Below, in pieces: positions 48,701-58,868 of a DNA stretch of 64,000 bases. The DNA lies in the NCBI RefSeq assembly GCF_000001735.4, contig NC_003076.8, positions 11,780,001-11,844,000 on the forward strand, written 5' to 3'. Position numbers and translations under genes: made by a program. Below the pieces are notes generated by a model. The model did no database searches. It had not been told where the DNA came from and saw nothing but the letters and a program-made list of their open reading frames with translations. The stretch comes from Arabidopsis thaliana (Eukaryota > Streptophyta > Magnoliopsida > Brassicales > Brassicaceae). Position 1 is the first letter of the stretch. Each line of letters opens with the position of its first letter.

Positions 48701-50756
48701 GTAAGTATAAAAACTAGAACCGCAACGGATCTTAAAAGCCTAAATATTGTATCCTTGTTAGAAAATACATAGACAAAGACTCATACAGAATTCGGCTAAA
48801 CCATCAAAGCTTTTAGAAGCAAGAAGAAGCTTGGTTAGTGTTTTGGAGTGAAATATGACTAGATGTCATGTGTATGAGTGAGTATACCAACTAGAACCAC
48901 AATTGGAATTTTAAAAGCCTAAGTATTGTATCCTTGTTAGAAGATACAAAGACAAACACTCATACGGACTTTGGCTACATAATCAAAGCTTTGAGAAGCA
49001 AGAAGAAGCTTGGTTAGTGTTTTGGAGTCGAATATGACTTGATGTGATGTGTATGATTAAGTATAAGAAATTAAACCACAACCGGATCTTAAAAGCCTAA
49101 GTAGTGTTTCCTTGTTAGATGATACAAAGGCAAAGCCTCATACGGACTTTAGCTATACCATCAAAGCCTTGAGAAGCAAGAAGAAGGTTTGTTAGTGTTT
49201 TGGAGCCAAATATGACTAGATGTCATGTTTATGAGTGAGTATAAAAACTAGAACCGTAACGGATCTTAAAATCCTAAATATTGTATCCTTGTTAGAAGAC
49301 GCAAAGACAAAGACTCATACGGAATTCGGCTAAACCATCAAAACTTTTAGAAGCAAGAAGAAGCTTGGTTAGTGTTTTGGAGTAAAATATTACTAGATGT
49401 CATGTGTATGAGTGAGTATGACAACTAGAACCATAACCGAATCTTAAAAACCTAACTAATGAATTTTTGTTAGAAGGTACAAAGACAAAGACTCATACAG
49501 ACTTCGACTACACTACCAAAGGTTTAAGAAGCAAGAAGAAGCTTGGTTAGTGTTTTGGATTTGAATATGACTTGATGTCATGTGTATGACTCAGTATAAA
49601 AACAAGAACCGCAACAGATCTTAAAAGCATAAGTATTGTATCCTTGTTAGAAGATACAAAGACAAACACTCATACGGACTTTGGCTACACCATCAAAGCT
49701 TTGAGAAGCAAGAAAAAGCTTGGTTAGTGCTTTGGAGTCGAATATGACTTGATATGATGTGTATGATTGAGTATAAGAAATTAAACCGCAACCGGATCTT
49801 AAAAGCCTAAGTACTGTTTCCTTGTTAGAAGATATAAAGGCAAAGCCTCATACAGACTTTAGCTATACCATCAAAGCCTTGAGAAGCAAGAAGAAACTTG
49901 GTTAGTGTTTTGGAGTCAAATATTACTAGATGTCATGTGTATGAGTGAGTATAACAACTAGAACCATAACCGGATCTTAAAAACCTAAGTATTGAATCTT
50001 TGTTAGAAGATACAAAGACAAAGGCTCATACGGACTTCGACTACACTATCAAAGCTTTGAGAAGCAAGAAGAAGCTTGGTTAGTGTTTTGGATTCGAATA
50101 AGACTTGATGTCATGTGTATGACTCAATATAAAAACTAGAACCGCAACAGAGGTTAAAAGCATAAGTATTGTATCATTGTTAGAAGATACAATGACGAAG
50201 ACTCATATGGACTTCTGCTACACCATCAAAGCTTTGAGAACCAAGAAGAAGTTTGGTTAGTGTTTTGGAGTCGAATATGACTTTATGTCATGTGTATGAG
50301 TGAGTATAAAAACTAGAACCGCAACGGATCTTAAAAGCCTAAATATTGTATCCTTGTTAGAAAATACATAGACAAAGACTCATACAGAATTCGGCTAAAC
50401 CATCAAAGCTTTTAGAAGCAAGAAGAAGCTTGGTTAGTGTTTTGGAGTGAAATATGACTAGATGTCATGTGTATGAGTGAGTATACCAACTAGAACCACA
50501 ATTGGAATTTTAAAAGCCTAAGTATTGTATCCTTGTTAGAAGATACAAAGACAAACACTCATACGGACTTTGGCTACATCATCAAAGCTTTGAGAAGCAA
50601 GAAGAAGCTTGGTTAGTGTTTTGGAGTCGAATATGACTTGATGTGATGTGTATGATTGAGTATAAGAAATTAAACCGCAAATGGATCTTAAAAGCTTAAG
50701 TAATGTTTCCTTGTTAGAAGATACAAAGGCAAAGCCTCATACAGACTTTAGCTATA
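45721..50756 (+). repeat. Large segmental repeats inside array 2 (~3.35 kb and ~0.71 kb)
   Basis: The block 45721-47409 recurs at 49068-50756 with a constant offset of 3,347 bp. One marker is the rare 'gaataagacttgatg...gcaacagaggttaaaagc' monomer (46751 and 50098). A shorter four-monomer unit of 710 bp is repeated in tandem just before (aaattaaacc at 45011, 45721, 46431). These blocks are segmental duplications within the array. Confidence 0.78.
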
Positions 50757-50761
50757 CCATC
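50757..50761. repeat. Putative target site duplication (left) of element G
   Basis: CCATC, the last five satellite bases before the LTR. Its partner should lie beyond the right edge of the window. Confidence 0.6.
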
Positions 50762-50980
50762 TGATATGTCTATAATTTGCATGTTTTCAGTGTCTATTCA
50801 TCATCACTTTGAGTCTAGTTTCGTATCATTCATCACTGTTTTATATCATTTCTCATCATTCTTGCACACTTTGCATGATTAGGATAGCTTTGCATACATA
50901 TTGCATTTCTGAGTTGTTTTCAGGTGATTTGGAGCTGTTTGCGAGCAAATTGGAAGAAACGAGCCAGAACCAGAAGACAT

Positions 50981-51210
50981 ACTCGACCCCCAGGCCGAGT
51001 GACTTTGGAGCCATTCTTCCCACATACTCGACCCCCAGGTCGAGTGACTTTGGAGCCATTCTTCCCGTCCACTCGACCACCAGGTCGAGTAACCTCAGCT
51101 CAGGCCACTCGACGACATTACTCGACCCCCTGGTCGAGTACCGCTTCGCCACACCACCTGACCACACTCGACCATTCACTCTACCACGTTACTCGACCCC
51201 CTGGTCGAGT
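50981..51210. promoter_or_regulatory. Array of five U3 palindromes (ACTCGACC-N4-GGTCGAGT)
   Basis: Perfect 8-bp arms with 4-nt centres at 51026-51045 (CCCA), 51071-51090 (ACCA), 51120-51139 (CCCT) and 51191-51210 (CCCT). A fifth at 50981-51000 has one arm mismatch. The spacings are 45, 45, 49 and 71 bp. They lie 240-470 bp upstream of the TATA box. A dyad binding site or a hairpin-forming element is likely; the factor is unknown. Confidence 0.75.
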
Positions 51211-51447
51211 ATCATCACTCACCACCATCACCATCAGTCGACCGGACACTCGATCACGTCTTCACAGTCTACTCAAATCCGCACTCAACCAGACAAGCTG
51301 AGCACAAGGAAGAAAAGAGGAGAAGACAAAGTGTTTGGAAGCGGCCTGGACCTCCATCGGATCACGAAGCCCATCTCGGCCCATTATCACTCTATGGGCC
51401 GGGCGATTAGGTTATTGGCCCGTCTACTATCATTTTATTTCGTTTGG

Positions 51448-51456
51448 TATAAATAG
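51448..51456 (+). promoter_or_regulatory. Putative TATA box, 5' LTR of G
   Basis: TATAAATAG, conserved in the F LTRs and in LTR 2 (61073). Transcription would be expected to begin some 25-35 bp downstream, which would define U3/R. Confidence 0.7.
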
Positions 51457-52570
51457 ATGTTTTAGGGTTCTGTCCTGAGACATCTAGTCGACATTGCGTT
51501 TTTGCTTCAGTTTTATTTTCAGTTTTACTCTGCTACGCCGCTTTTGCTTCTGCAACCTGTAGTTCGCGATTTTTCCAAGTTATTGAGATTCCGCGTTTGA
51601 TTTCATTAGTCATCTTGTTTCTCTACTCTTTATCTCTTTACTTATGCAATATTATCGTTTACCTGCGTTTATGTCTTTGAGCATGCTGTCTGAGTAGTGA
51701 CTTAGAATTCTTAGGGATGGGATAGAGTAGTTGTGGAATCCGTAGTCTGTAGAATGGTTAAGTTTTAGAATTGATTGAATCCCTTTAGGACTAGTTGCGT
51801 TTACTGCTTATTTCTTTCTGATCAACTGGAATTCGATCCCAAGCATTCCCGCACCCAGAAGGTGTTCGATGGAATGCTTGATCCACTAGTTCATGAGATA
51901 TGCGACTCTATCCCAAGGGATTGGCCGTTTAGAGCGTTTATTGACTTTATCAGTCTGTTCGTATTGCCTGCATAGTTAGATTCCGTTAATGGGAATTAGT
52001 CTGGGCTAGCTTTGCTTGAGGATTTCTATCACGGGAGTGAATTGGTCTGTTGTTGAACCTGTTGTCTAGGGATAGCTTGATTGCGCTTGTTAACCATTCG
52101 AATAGGCTAGGACACCACTCTACTCGATTACCCCATCCTTAGGAATTTCTCGTCTATCTTATTTCTCTGTTTTATCGTTATCGCTTAATCGTTCTCATTG
52201 CCTGTTTCTTAGTTTTTACAATCACTCGACCAACTTACTCGACCACACCCAGTGTCTGGCAACAGACTGTGCAGTCGAGTATAGCTGTTTCATATCCTGT
52301 CTATTACTCGACCTGTTACTCGACCACATCCTACTTCTGGCATCAGCCTGTTGTGGTCGAGTGATTTTAGTAATTCTGTTATTGCTTCTGTTTTCTGCAT
52401 GTTCGCTTAGGACTGTTAGAAACCTCAAAACTGTTATTGCTTGGCTTGACTTAGTGACTTCTGATCACATCTCATCTGTTTGCATCACACCCATTTGGAT
52501 TGACACCTAAAATACTACAACGACATGATTGGTGTTTTAGGAATAATTGACTAAAAACCTATTATCAATT

Positions 52571-52584
52571 TGGCGCCGTTGCCA
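52571..52584 (+). other. Primer binding site of element G (tRNA-Asp)
   Basis: TGGCGCCGTTGCCA, three bases (ATT) after the LTR; 13 nt complementary to the 3' end of tRNA-Asp. The matching tRNA is seen in this same window at 5055-5126. Confidence 0.94.
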
Positions 52585-52739
52585 ATTGGGTGTTTGTTTG
52601 CTATATTTGAGATTTCAGAATATTTAAGATCAAGTTCTTTTTCATTTTTTCTGAAAGTTACTAACTTTGTGTTATTTCTGTTTGTCTGTTTTGATTCAGG
52701 TACTACGAATCACTAGCTTCACCAGTTGGTACTCGTTGT
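52585..52739 (+). other. 5' leader of element G
   Basis: Untranslated leader between PBS and gag. It contains a pyrimidine-rich run ending in TTGATTCAG at 52699, a plausible 3' splice site 40 nt before the gag start. Confidence 0.5.
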
Positions 52740-55476
52740 ATGCAAACACGGTCACGAGGAAATCAGAATCTCCTGTTCAACGATAACATCGACCGTATTG
52801 CACGCCAACTCAGAACACAGACAGAAACAGAGACAATGGCTGCAGTTGTTGATGAGCAGGTGCAACCAAACAACATAGGTGCAGGCGATGCACCACGCAA
52901 CCACAATCAGCGTAATGGCATCGTGCCTCCACCTGTGCAGAACAACAACTTTGAGATCAAGAGCGGTCTCATTGCCATGGTTCAGAGCAACAAGTTCCAC
53001 GGCCTCCCTATGGAGGATCCACTCGATCACCTGGACGAGTTTGATAGGCTCTGCAGCCTAACAAAGATCAATGGAGTCAGTGAGGATGGCTTCAAGCTCA
53101 GATTGTTTCCTTTCTCTCTTGGAGACAAAAGCCCATCAGTGGGAAAAGTCGCTTCCTCAAGGCTCTATCACCTCCTGAAATGACTGCAAGAAAGCCTTCT
53201 TGGCTAAGTTTTTCTCAAACTCCAGGACTGCGAGACTAAGGAATGATATCTCCGGTTTCACTCAGACGAATAATGAGACTTTCTGCGAAGCATGGGAGCG
53301 CTTCAAAGGTTATCAGACGCAATGTCCTCATCATGGTTTCTCCAAAGCTTCGCTTCTCAGCACTCTCTACAGAGGTGTCCTCCCAAAGATCAGGATGCTT
53401 CTAGATACCGCTTCTAACGGGAACTTTCTCAACAAAGACGTTGAAGACGGATGGGAGCTGGTAGAGAACTTAGCTCAGTCGGATGGCAACTATAATGAAG
53501 ATTATGATAGAAGCGTCCGCACCAGCTCTGATTCTGATGAGAAGCACCGCAGGGAAATGAAAGCCATGAATGACAAACTGGACAAGCTACTGCTTGTGCA
53601 ACAGAAGCACATTCATTTTGTGGGTGATGATGAGACGTTCCAAGTTCAGGATGGGGAGACTATGCAGTCAGAAGAGGTCAGTTATGTGCAGAACCAAGGA
53701 GGTTACAACAAAGGTTTCAACAACTTCAAGCAGAACCATCCCAATCTGTCTTACAGAAGTACAAACGTTGCAAACCCGCAGGACCAAGTTTACCCTTCAC
53801 AGCAGCAGAATCAACCCAAGCCCTTTGTTCCATACAACCAAGGTCAAGGGTATGTTCCTAAGCAGCAGTATCAGGGCAACTATCAGCAGCAACTTCCACC
53901 ACCTGGGTTCACACAGCAGCAACAACAACCAGCTTCAACAACTCCATATTCGGACTTGAAGAACATGTTACAGCAGATTCTCCAAGGGCAAGCTGCAGGA
54001 GCAATGGATCTCGCCAAAAAGATGGCCGAAATCCACAACAAGGTTGATTGTACTTTCAACGATCTGAATATCAAACTTGAGGCACTTACTTCTAAGGTCA
54101 GATACATGGAAGGACAAACAGCATCAACTTCTGCTCCAAAAGTAACAGGACTTCCAGGAAAGTCCATACAGAACCCGAAGGAATACGCCACCGCTCAGGC
54201 TATCACCATCTGTCATGATCGAGAGCTGCCTACTCGACATGTCTCCACATCAATCACCGAGGACAGTGATGTTCAAGACGGGGAGGTTTCTACTCAGATT
54301 GAAATTTCAGTGGTTGGACTCGACCATTCAGCAGGATCCCGTTTTCAAACCCAGTCCAACCTAGACGAGAAAGCAGCCATCATTGAGAGGATGGTAAAAC
54401 GATTCAAGCCAGCACCATTACCTTCACGTGCTCTTCCATGGAAATTCAGGAAAGCATGGATAGAAAGATACAATCCTCTTGCAGAGAAGCAGCTTGATGA
54501 GATGGAAGCGGTGATGCCTCTAATAGAAGTTCTCAACCTAATCCCGGATCCTCACAAAGATGTGAGAAAGTCAATTCTTGAAAGGATCAAGATTCATCAG
54601 GATTCAGAAGACGAATGTGATGCTATTCCGCCTAGGACCACTGTTAAGAGGAGTGTTCAAGAAAAACTGGAAGATCCAGGAACTTTCACTCTACCATGTT
54701 CCATCGGCCAATTGGTTTTCAGCGATTGTCTTTGTGATTTGGGAGCTTCAGTAAGCTTAATGCCACTCTCAGTGGCAAGGAAGCTGGAATTCACTCAGTA
54801 CAAACCTTGCGACCTGACTTTAATCCTTGCTGATAGGTCTTCAAGAAAACCCTTCGGCCTTCTACAAGATCTGCCAGTAATGATTAATGGAGTGGAAGTG
54901 CCCACGGATTTCATTGTGCTTGATATGGAAGCAGAACCTAAGGATCCTCTAATCCTAGGAAGACCTTTCTTAGCCTCAGTGGGAGCGATGATAGATGTCA
55001 GAGATGGGAGAATAAGTCTCAACCTTGGGAAGCACATCAAGCTGCAGTTTGACATCAACGAAACTTCGCAATGGTCAGCTGTAGAAGAAAGGATCAGGGC
55101 TCAACCTCAGCCTTCGAATTCAATCACTAGACCAAGCACAGCCTCTACACCCGACTTGCGAGATCTCAAAAAGAAATCTGATGAGCAAGAAGAGACCATA
55201 GAGAAGCTAGCTCAGACAGTTGAGGAACTTAAGAGTAAACTGGATCAGATGCAAGAGATAGCTAAATCCAAATGCGGGAATAACACTATCCCGAGGAAAA
55301 AGATTACTTCAAGATGGTCTGAAGAGATAGATTATACACCAGAAGAGAAAGAGGCCTATTTCGAGGAAAGAAGAATTGAGTATTCAGCTACTCATCTCTC
55401 AAGAGAGGATGCTGAATATGATGATGAGATCAGAGAGGACTATGCAGACCCTCTCTATCACCCATTTTCTTCTTAA
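52740..55476 (+). pseudogene. gag-protease gene of element G, frameshifted
   Basis: Starts [19 protein letters not shown]. Without damage it would be about 911 aa: gag core (about residues 86-235, with [19 protein letters not shown] and [16 protein letters not shown]), a Gln/Asn/Pro-rich linker, an aspartic protease segment ([13 protein letters not shown], Asp codon at 54736; later [17 protein letters not shown]) and a C-terminal coiled coil (near 55156-55258). Compared with unit H, an extra A near 53129 (gacaaaagccc vs gacaaagccc) shifts the frame, and a Trp codon is TGA near 53178. After the shift the frame is open from 53200 to the TAA at 55474-55476. No CCHC knuckle, no reverse transcriptase. 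Confidence 0.92.
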
Positions 55477-56786
55477 TGAGTGTGAGGAGTCAAGCTAGAG
55501 ACTTTAAACAAGCTCACTTGGGAGGAATTCCCAAGACTGTTTCTGTAAATAAAACTTTTATTTTTCTCGTTATTTTTGATTTGTTTTTGGTTGTGTTTGT
55601 GATTCTCAGGAACAGAGCAACAGCGTGGAGGTAGAGTAAAAATTTAAAATTTTTACTCTACAGAGCAACAGGAGATCGAGTATTTCAGAAATTCAAGAAC
55701 TTGAAAAACCTCTGTTGCAGTCAGGGGCCATGAGGTCGAGTAAACTGGTCGAGTATTAGTGATGATTCTAAAAACCAAAATTTTGAAATCATATCCATGC
55801 TCGACCAACAGAAGCTACAGAGACTTACAGGGAGTTCAACAAATTTATAGAGGATTACAGAAGGTTCTAGTCAACAGAAAACAGTGCTTCAGGACAAATA
55901 GACAGAACGTGGCCCACCACCTCTCACTTTTGTCCCCCCACGCGTTTTAAGAGATAACAAAATCTCTTCCTTCCTTCTCCACCACTCGATCTCACCATAT
56001 CCTCTCCCACCGACATCATCTCTCTCCCTCTCCAAACACTCGACCACGAAAACTCACTCCACCTCACGTCCATCACTCGACCAAACCTCTCAATCCCTTT
56101 TCCTCTCCAAACACTTGACCTCACCCGTCACTCGATCTCGCCCCTCCGGCTTCGTCTCTCTCCTTCACTAGACGACGGTACTCGATTTCGCCATTTCTTC
56201 CTTCTCACCACTCGACGGTTACTCGACCGCTCCGCCCTTCACTTCGCCGGAAGCTTCACCGCCTCACCGTCGCCTCCTTACCACTCGACCGCAACTCGAC
56301 CTCTCCGTGCTTCATCTTCATCTTCATTTACTCGACTTCGCCGGAGCTTCTCGCCGTTCCAGCTTCGCATACTCTCTCACCGTCTCTCGTTTCACTCGAC
56401 CACTTCACACTTTGCCTCAACATCTTCGCCGGAGTTTCTCGCCATTGTCCGTGCTTCTGTCATCTCCGTTCACTCGACCACCGGACCGGCTTCACCATCT
56501 CTCAACTATCCACCATTCACTCGACCTCGCCATTCACTGCGCCTCCATTCGTCTCTTTACTCGACTGCTCCTCAAACCCCCACCGTCTTCTCTAAATTCG
56601 CCGTTTACTCGACCACACTGTTACGTCTCTCATTCGTGTACAGTCGACCGCTATACCCGAAGCCACAATATCACTGTACTCGACCGTTTCACTCGACCGC
56701 GTACTTGACTGGTTTAGTGTGTGTGTTTATTTGAACTAACATATTGATATTTGGTTTTGAGTTACATTCTTTTTCAGGGAATCAAT
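55477..56786 (+). other. Spacer between gag-protease and ORF2 in G
   Basis: 1.3 kb in the place where Ty3/gypsy elements carry pol. It is CT-rich with many ACTCGACC and GGTCGAGT motifs from about 55735 on. The 133-aa frame 56307-56708 is a low-complexity product of these. A splice-acceptor-like run (ttctttttcag, ending 56777) lies 9 nt before the ORF2 start. Confidence 0.78.
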
Positions 56787-58733
56787 ATGAGTAACTACAG
56801 TGGCGAATCCTCCATGGATGCGGATTACAACGTCGATGAAGCTGAATCTTGGTCAACTAGACCAGAGAGAGAGCAACAGGCTTATGAGAGCTTCAGAGCC
56901 GAGACCCAACGCTCAGTAGCTCGACGCAATGAAAGGAGAGCTGAGATTGCTAGAGGAAAGATAGCGATGACCAGCAGATATGAGTTGATCGACGAAGATA
57001 TTGACGTCGAGTATGAGCCTGAGTCATGGCACAGAGAAACAAAACTGTTGAATAAGCCTGATGAAGTTACAGTGGAGGAGTACATCAGACTTTTCGAGCT
57101 GAACGACTTCTGGGGAACGAGGTACCCCTGTTATGAGACTCTAGCCCAGCTTGGGCTACTGGAGGACGTACAGCACTTATTCGAGAAGTGCCATCTTGAG
57201 ACGCTGATGTCTTACCCGTACATCGCTTACAAGAAGGAAACAATAGAGTTTCTCTCCACTCTGCAAGTGGAGTTGTATCAGGGACTTACTGCAGATGAAC
57301 TGGAGAGTGAAGGGTTGGGGTTCTTGACTTTTTCAGTTAACGAGCAGCGTTACCAGCTATCTATCAAGAGCTTGGAAGGATTATTTGGTTTTCCCAGTGG
57401 AAAGGAAACTAAACCCAAGTTCGAAAGGGAAGAGTTGAAGGATTTGTGGTTAACCATTGGGAACGATTTGGCGCTCAACTCTGCAAGGTCTAAGAGCAAC
57501 CAGATTCGAAGCCCTGTGATCCGCTACAATCAGCGCTTAGTAGCGAATGTTCTGTACCCCAGGGAATCTACAGGCACCGTGTCTAACACAGACATGGAGA
57601 TGATTGATTCTGCACTCAAGGGTATTCTCCGGAGAACAAAGGGGAAGAAGGTCCTAAAGGGCGACCTTAATGATACACCACCGGTCATGCTTCTGTTGAT
57701 CCATATGTGTGGATACAGGAAGTGGGCGCACACCAACAGGAGGAAGAAGGTGCGAGGAGCCCTTTGTGTGGGTGGCGTTGTGACACCGATTCTGATTGCA
57801 TGTGGTGTACCTCTCAAATCTCCAGGGTTTGATCCGAGGATGATGGATTTAGATCACTTGCGTCGTTGTGAGTTTCTGGAATACGACATGGTTGGCGATT
57901 TTTATCGCTACAAATTCGAGCACTCCCTGACCCGAACAGCCAACATTTTGCTTCCCTGCATCGAGGCCACAACCATACTTCAGGGTGAGAACATTGACTT
58001 CAGACTTGCGCGTGATTACCTCTACTTTGAGAGCGCTCCACCGACTGATGACAATGTCCCTACGACGGAAGCTACAGAGGATGATATTGCTGAGACGGAT
58101 GAGGATAGGGAGGAGGAGTATGATACGAGCATGTATCATTTCAGTGAGCACGTACCTCCAGCGCGGGAGAGCAAGAGCTTGAGTGAAGCTCACAGAACCA
58201 ACAGTAAGTTGCAGAGGTGGTGCAAGAAACAAGATAGGCTACTTATCAAGTGCTTCAAAGCCATCACGTTTCTGACAGACAAGATAAGCTGCTTCTCTTC
58301 TACTACAGCTATTCCGCAGGGAGAGCGTCCTCAGGACATGCCTTCGAGGAGATATGACGCGCCAGGGCCAAGTCATCACAGGCTTGAGCCAAGTCACCAC
58401 AGGCCTGAGCCTAGTGACCGAGTAGTCCCACCAGTCCCTGCGAGGCATTCATCATTCGAGCCTCGGGAGCTCGGGAGAAAGAAGAAGGCTGCACTCGCTC
58501 GGTCTGGCAGTAGGAGTACACGACTTTTCCAATCCCGTAGCTTACGCGACCGCGGTGCTGGCCGCAGCAGAAGAAGAGAGGTCGAGTATCATCACAGCGG
58601 TGCTGGCCGCGACGAAGGAGCAGAGGTCGAGTACCCCCAGGGGGAAGCTGGGACACAACAGGGAGATTCTTCGATGGCCTGGAAGCAATCACAGACAGCT
58701 ATTGACGACCAACTCCGCTCCTTCTTCCACTGA
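56787..58733 (+). CDS. ATHILA ORF2, intact (ATHILA ORF1-family protein, function unknown)
   Basis: 648 aa, uninterrupted. I chose the ATG at 56787 ([21 protein letters not shown]), which follows a splice-acceptor-like TTTTTCAG; the in-frame upstream extension has no ATG. The N-terminal two thirds is a conserved block ([24 protein letters not shown]..., [64 protein letters not shown]). An acidic stretch follows (about residues 425-450), then a Pro/His repeat (PSHHRLEPSHHRPEPS) and an Arg/Ser-rich basic tail. I see no signal peptide and no convincing membrane segment, so an envelope role is not supported despite its position after gag. I recall the family as Pfam ATHILA ORF-1. The F and D copies are pseudogenes; this one has no inactivating change. 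Confidence 0.88.
   Translation: MSNYSGESSMDADYNVDEAESWSTRPEREQQAYESFRAETQRSVARRNERRAEIARGKIAMTSRYELIDEDIDVEYEPESWHRETKLLNKPDEVTVEEYIRLFELNDFWGTRYPCYETLAQLGLLEDVQHLFEKCHLETLMSYPYIAYKKETIEFLSTLQVELYQGLTADELESEGLGFLTFSVNEQRYQLSIKSLEGLFGFPSGKETKPKFEREELKDLWLTIGNDLALNSARSKSNQIRSPVIRYNQRLVANVLYPRESTGTVSNTDMEMIDSALKGILRRTKGKKVLKGDLNDTPPVMLLLIHMCGYRKWAHTNRRKKVRGALCVGGVVTPILIACGVPLKSPGFDPRMMDLDHLRRCEFLEYDMVGDFYRYKFEHSLTRTANILLPCIEATTILQGENIDFRLARDYLYFESAPPTDDNVPTTEATEDDIAETDEDREEEYDTSMYHFSEHVPPARESKSLSEAHRTNSKLQRWCKKQDRLLIKCFKAITFLTDKISCFSSTTAIPQGERPQDMPSRRYDAPGPSHHRLEPSHHRPEPSDRVVPPVPARHSSFEPRELGRKKKAALARSGSRSTRLFQSRSLRDRGAGRSRRREVEYHHSGAGRDEGAEVEYPQGEAGTQQGDSSMAWKQSQTAIDDQLRSFFH
58098..58118 (+). 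other. siR854/miR854-like 21-mer in ORF2 of G
   Basis: In-frame codons 438-444 of ORF2 (Asp-Glu-Asp-Arg-Glu-Glu-Glu). The 21 nt agree with my memory of Arabidopsis siR854/miR854, a small RNA from Athila6 reported to target UBP1b. This identification is from memory. Confidence 0.65.
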
Positions 58734-58853
58734 GGTATGCACCTCACTCCACCATTGTAATATACCATCTCTTGTTTTTATTTTGTTTTTGTGATGTGTT
58801 TTTGTCCTGAGTACTCTCTTCCAAATTTGGTCACACAGTGGACTGTGTGATTT

Positions 58854-58868
58854 AAGTTTGGGGGAGGG
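58854..58868 (+). other. Second PPT-like motif in element G
   Basis: AAGTTTGGGGGAGGG, matching the true PPT (AAGTTTGGGGGAGT) for 13 nt but about 1.5 kb upstream. Conserved in D and F at the same place. Confidence 0.6.

Larger units (their letters stand above)
41682..50761 (+). repeat. Centromeric 178-bp satellite array 2 (CEN180-like)
   Basis: About 9.08 kb, some 51 monomers in the same orientation as array 1 but with other variants dominant (aaccgcaacggatc, aaccacaattggaatt, 'catagacaaagactcatac.gaattcggctaaacc'). A monomer near 41805-41825 and one near 48443 carry internal deletions of a few tens of bp. Bounded by solo LTR E on the left and by G on the right. No ORF of interest. Confidence 0.95.
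50762..52567 (+). repeat. 5' LTR of element G
   Basis: 1,806 bp, from TGATATGTCT to CCTATTATCA. U3 holds five 20-nt palindromes (50981-51210) and a 45-bp direct repeat (units starting 51001 and 51046). TATA box at 51448-51456. The 215-aa frame through U3 starts at a non-ATG codon and ends at the TATA box, so I do not call it a gene. Confidence 0.95.

Noticed and set aside
50981..51210. A CRISPR-like look: short palindromic repeats at near-regular spacing
   Set aside because: The DNA is plant centromere. The spacers are not unique (45-bp direct repeat), the repeats are only 20 nt, and they belong to LTR U3 regions in every copy.
50809..51456. A 215-aa open frame in U3 of both G LTRs, and shorter relatives in the F LTRs
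   Set aside because: It opens at a TTG, not an ATG, and lies upstream of the TATA box. It is a by-product of the ACTCGACC palindromes and of a 45-bp direct repeat. The matching frame in LTR 60387-62192 is just the same LTR.
51775..51975. A 66-aa frame (MNPFRTSC-like) conserved in all F and G LTRs
   Set aside because: The first codon is TTG. Conservation is explained by LTR identity; the D-type LTRs show an unrelated frame on the other strand at this place.
56787..58733. ORF2 as an envelope gene
   Set aside because: The position fits, but no signal peptide, fusion peptide or clear membrane anchor can be read from the sequence, so I left the function open.
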